Of a stretch of 6,595 nt of DNA, positions 6,459-6,595 are shown piece by piece. The stretch is taken from positions 1-6,595 of the forward strand of contig JAOAPP010000731.1 of NCBI GenBank assembly GCA_025462985.1, in the 5' to 3' direction. This stretch comes from Bryobacterales bacterium. GTDB taxonomy: Bacteria > Acidobacteriota > Terriglobia > Bryobacterales > Bryobacteraceae. The notes beneath the pieces were generated by a model. It was not told where the DNA came from and ran no database searches. It saw nothing but the letters and a program-made list of their open reading frames with translations. A program made the translations under genes and the position numbers. How positions within the stretch are numbered: position 1 is the first letter of the stretch; each line of letters starts with the position of its first letter.

Positions 6459-6595
6459 CTAGAATGTGAGCGGCGTGTTGACCCAGATCAAGACCGCCTC
6501 GGCCTTGGACGGGTTAAACCAACGGTGCCCGAGATTGCTTTCAAACCAGAAACTGTCGCCTGGTTTCAATGTGTGGCACTCCCATTCATCGAGCC
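6459..6595 (-). CDS. Cupin-domain protein, probable PuuR-like HTH-cupin regulator (C-terminal end only)
   Basis: Only the last 44 residues and a TAG stop are in the window; the gene enters from the right edge. The sequence reads LDEWECHTLKPGDSFWFESN, then LGHRWFNPSK, and ends WVNTPLTF. The PGDS turn and the H-xxx-N of GHRWFN are the second conserved cupin motif, without the usual proline before the histidine. An ending of the type (A/V)xTPxTF is characteristic of HTH-XRE regulators with a C-terminal cupin sensor such as E. coli PuuR, the putrescine-responsive repressor of polyamine catabolism. The DNA-binding domain is outside the window, so a stand-alone cupin protein cannot be excluded. It converges on the aldehyde dehydrogenase relic with a 10-bp gap and may control the neighbouring operon. 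Confidence 0.8.
   Translation of the reverse strand, partial: LDEWECHTLKPGDSFWFESNLGHRWFNPSKAEAVLIWVNTPLTF

Overview
The window looks like bacterial chromosome of moderately high GC, tightly packed and gene-rich. The protein families and their style (a Tat-exported FAD oxidoreductase, a KimA/KUP-like APC permease, a long sugar-porter-type MFS carrier) recall Acidobacteriota. That taxonomic guess is an inference from family resemblance, not something the sequence proves.

Layout. Positions 1-920 (minus strand) hold the N-terminal half of an APC-superfamily permease that runs off the left edge. A 123-bp divergent intergenic region (921-1043) follows. A plus-strand, operon-like run starts at 1044: a Tat-exported FAD oxidoreductase of the spermidine-dehydrogenase-like group (1044-2972), an MFS carrier with a ~126-residue periplasmic insertion (3001-4827), a class III PLP aminotransferase (4861-6204), and the shredded remains of an aldehyde dehydrogenase gene (6210-6448). 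Gaps between these are 28, 33 and 5 bp. Converging on them from the right edge is the C-terminal end of a cupin-domain protein (6459-6595, minus strand), most like the ligand-sensing domain of PuuR-type HTH-cupin regulators.

How it fits together (inference). Oxidative cleavage of a polyamine or related amine outside the cytoplasm, uptake by the dedicated MFS carrier, transamination in the cytoplasm, oxidation of the resulting aldehyde by an aldehyde dehydrogenase, and control by a PuuR-like cupin regulator form a coherent amine/polyamine catabolic module. The aldehyde dehydrogenase step has been lost locally: only about 80 codons in three blocks survive, with the catalytic core deleted. The pathway must therefore borrow another aldehyde dehydrogenase or be in decay. 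The two most unusual items are this pseudogene, which is easily missed because its blocks lie in two different frames, and the large cysteine-containing loop between TM9 and TM10 of the MFS carrier.

I saw no tRNA, rRNA, CRISPR array, insertion sequence, convincing terminator or riboswitch.
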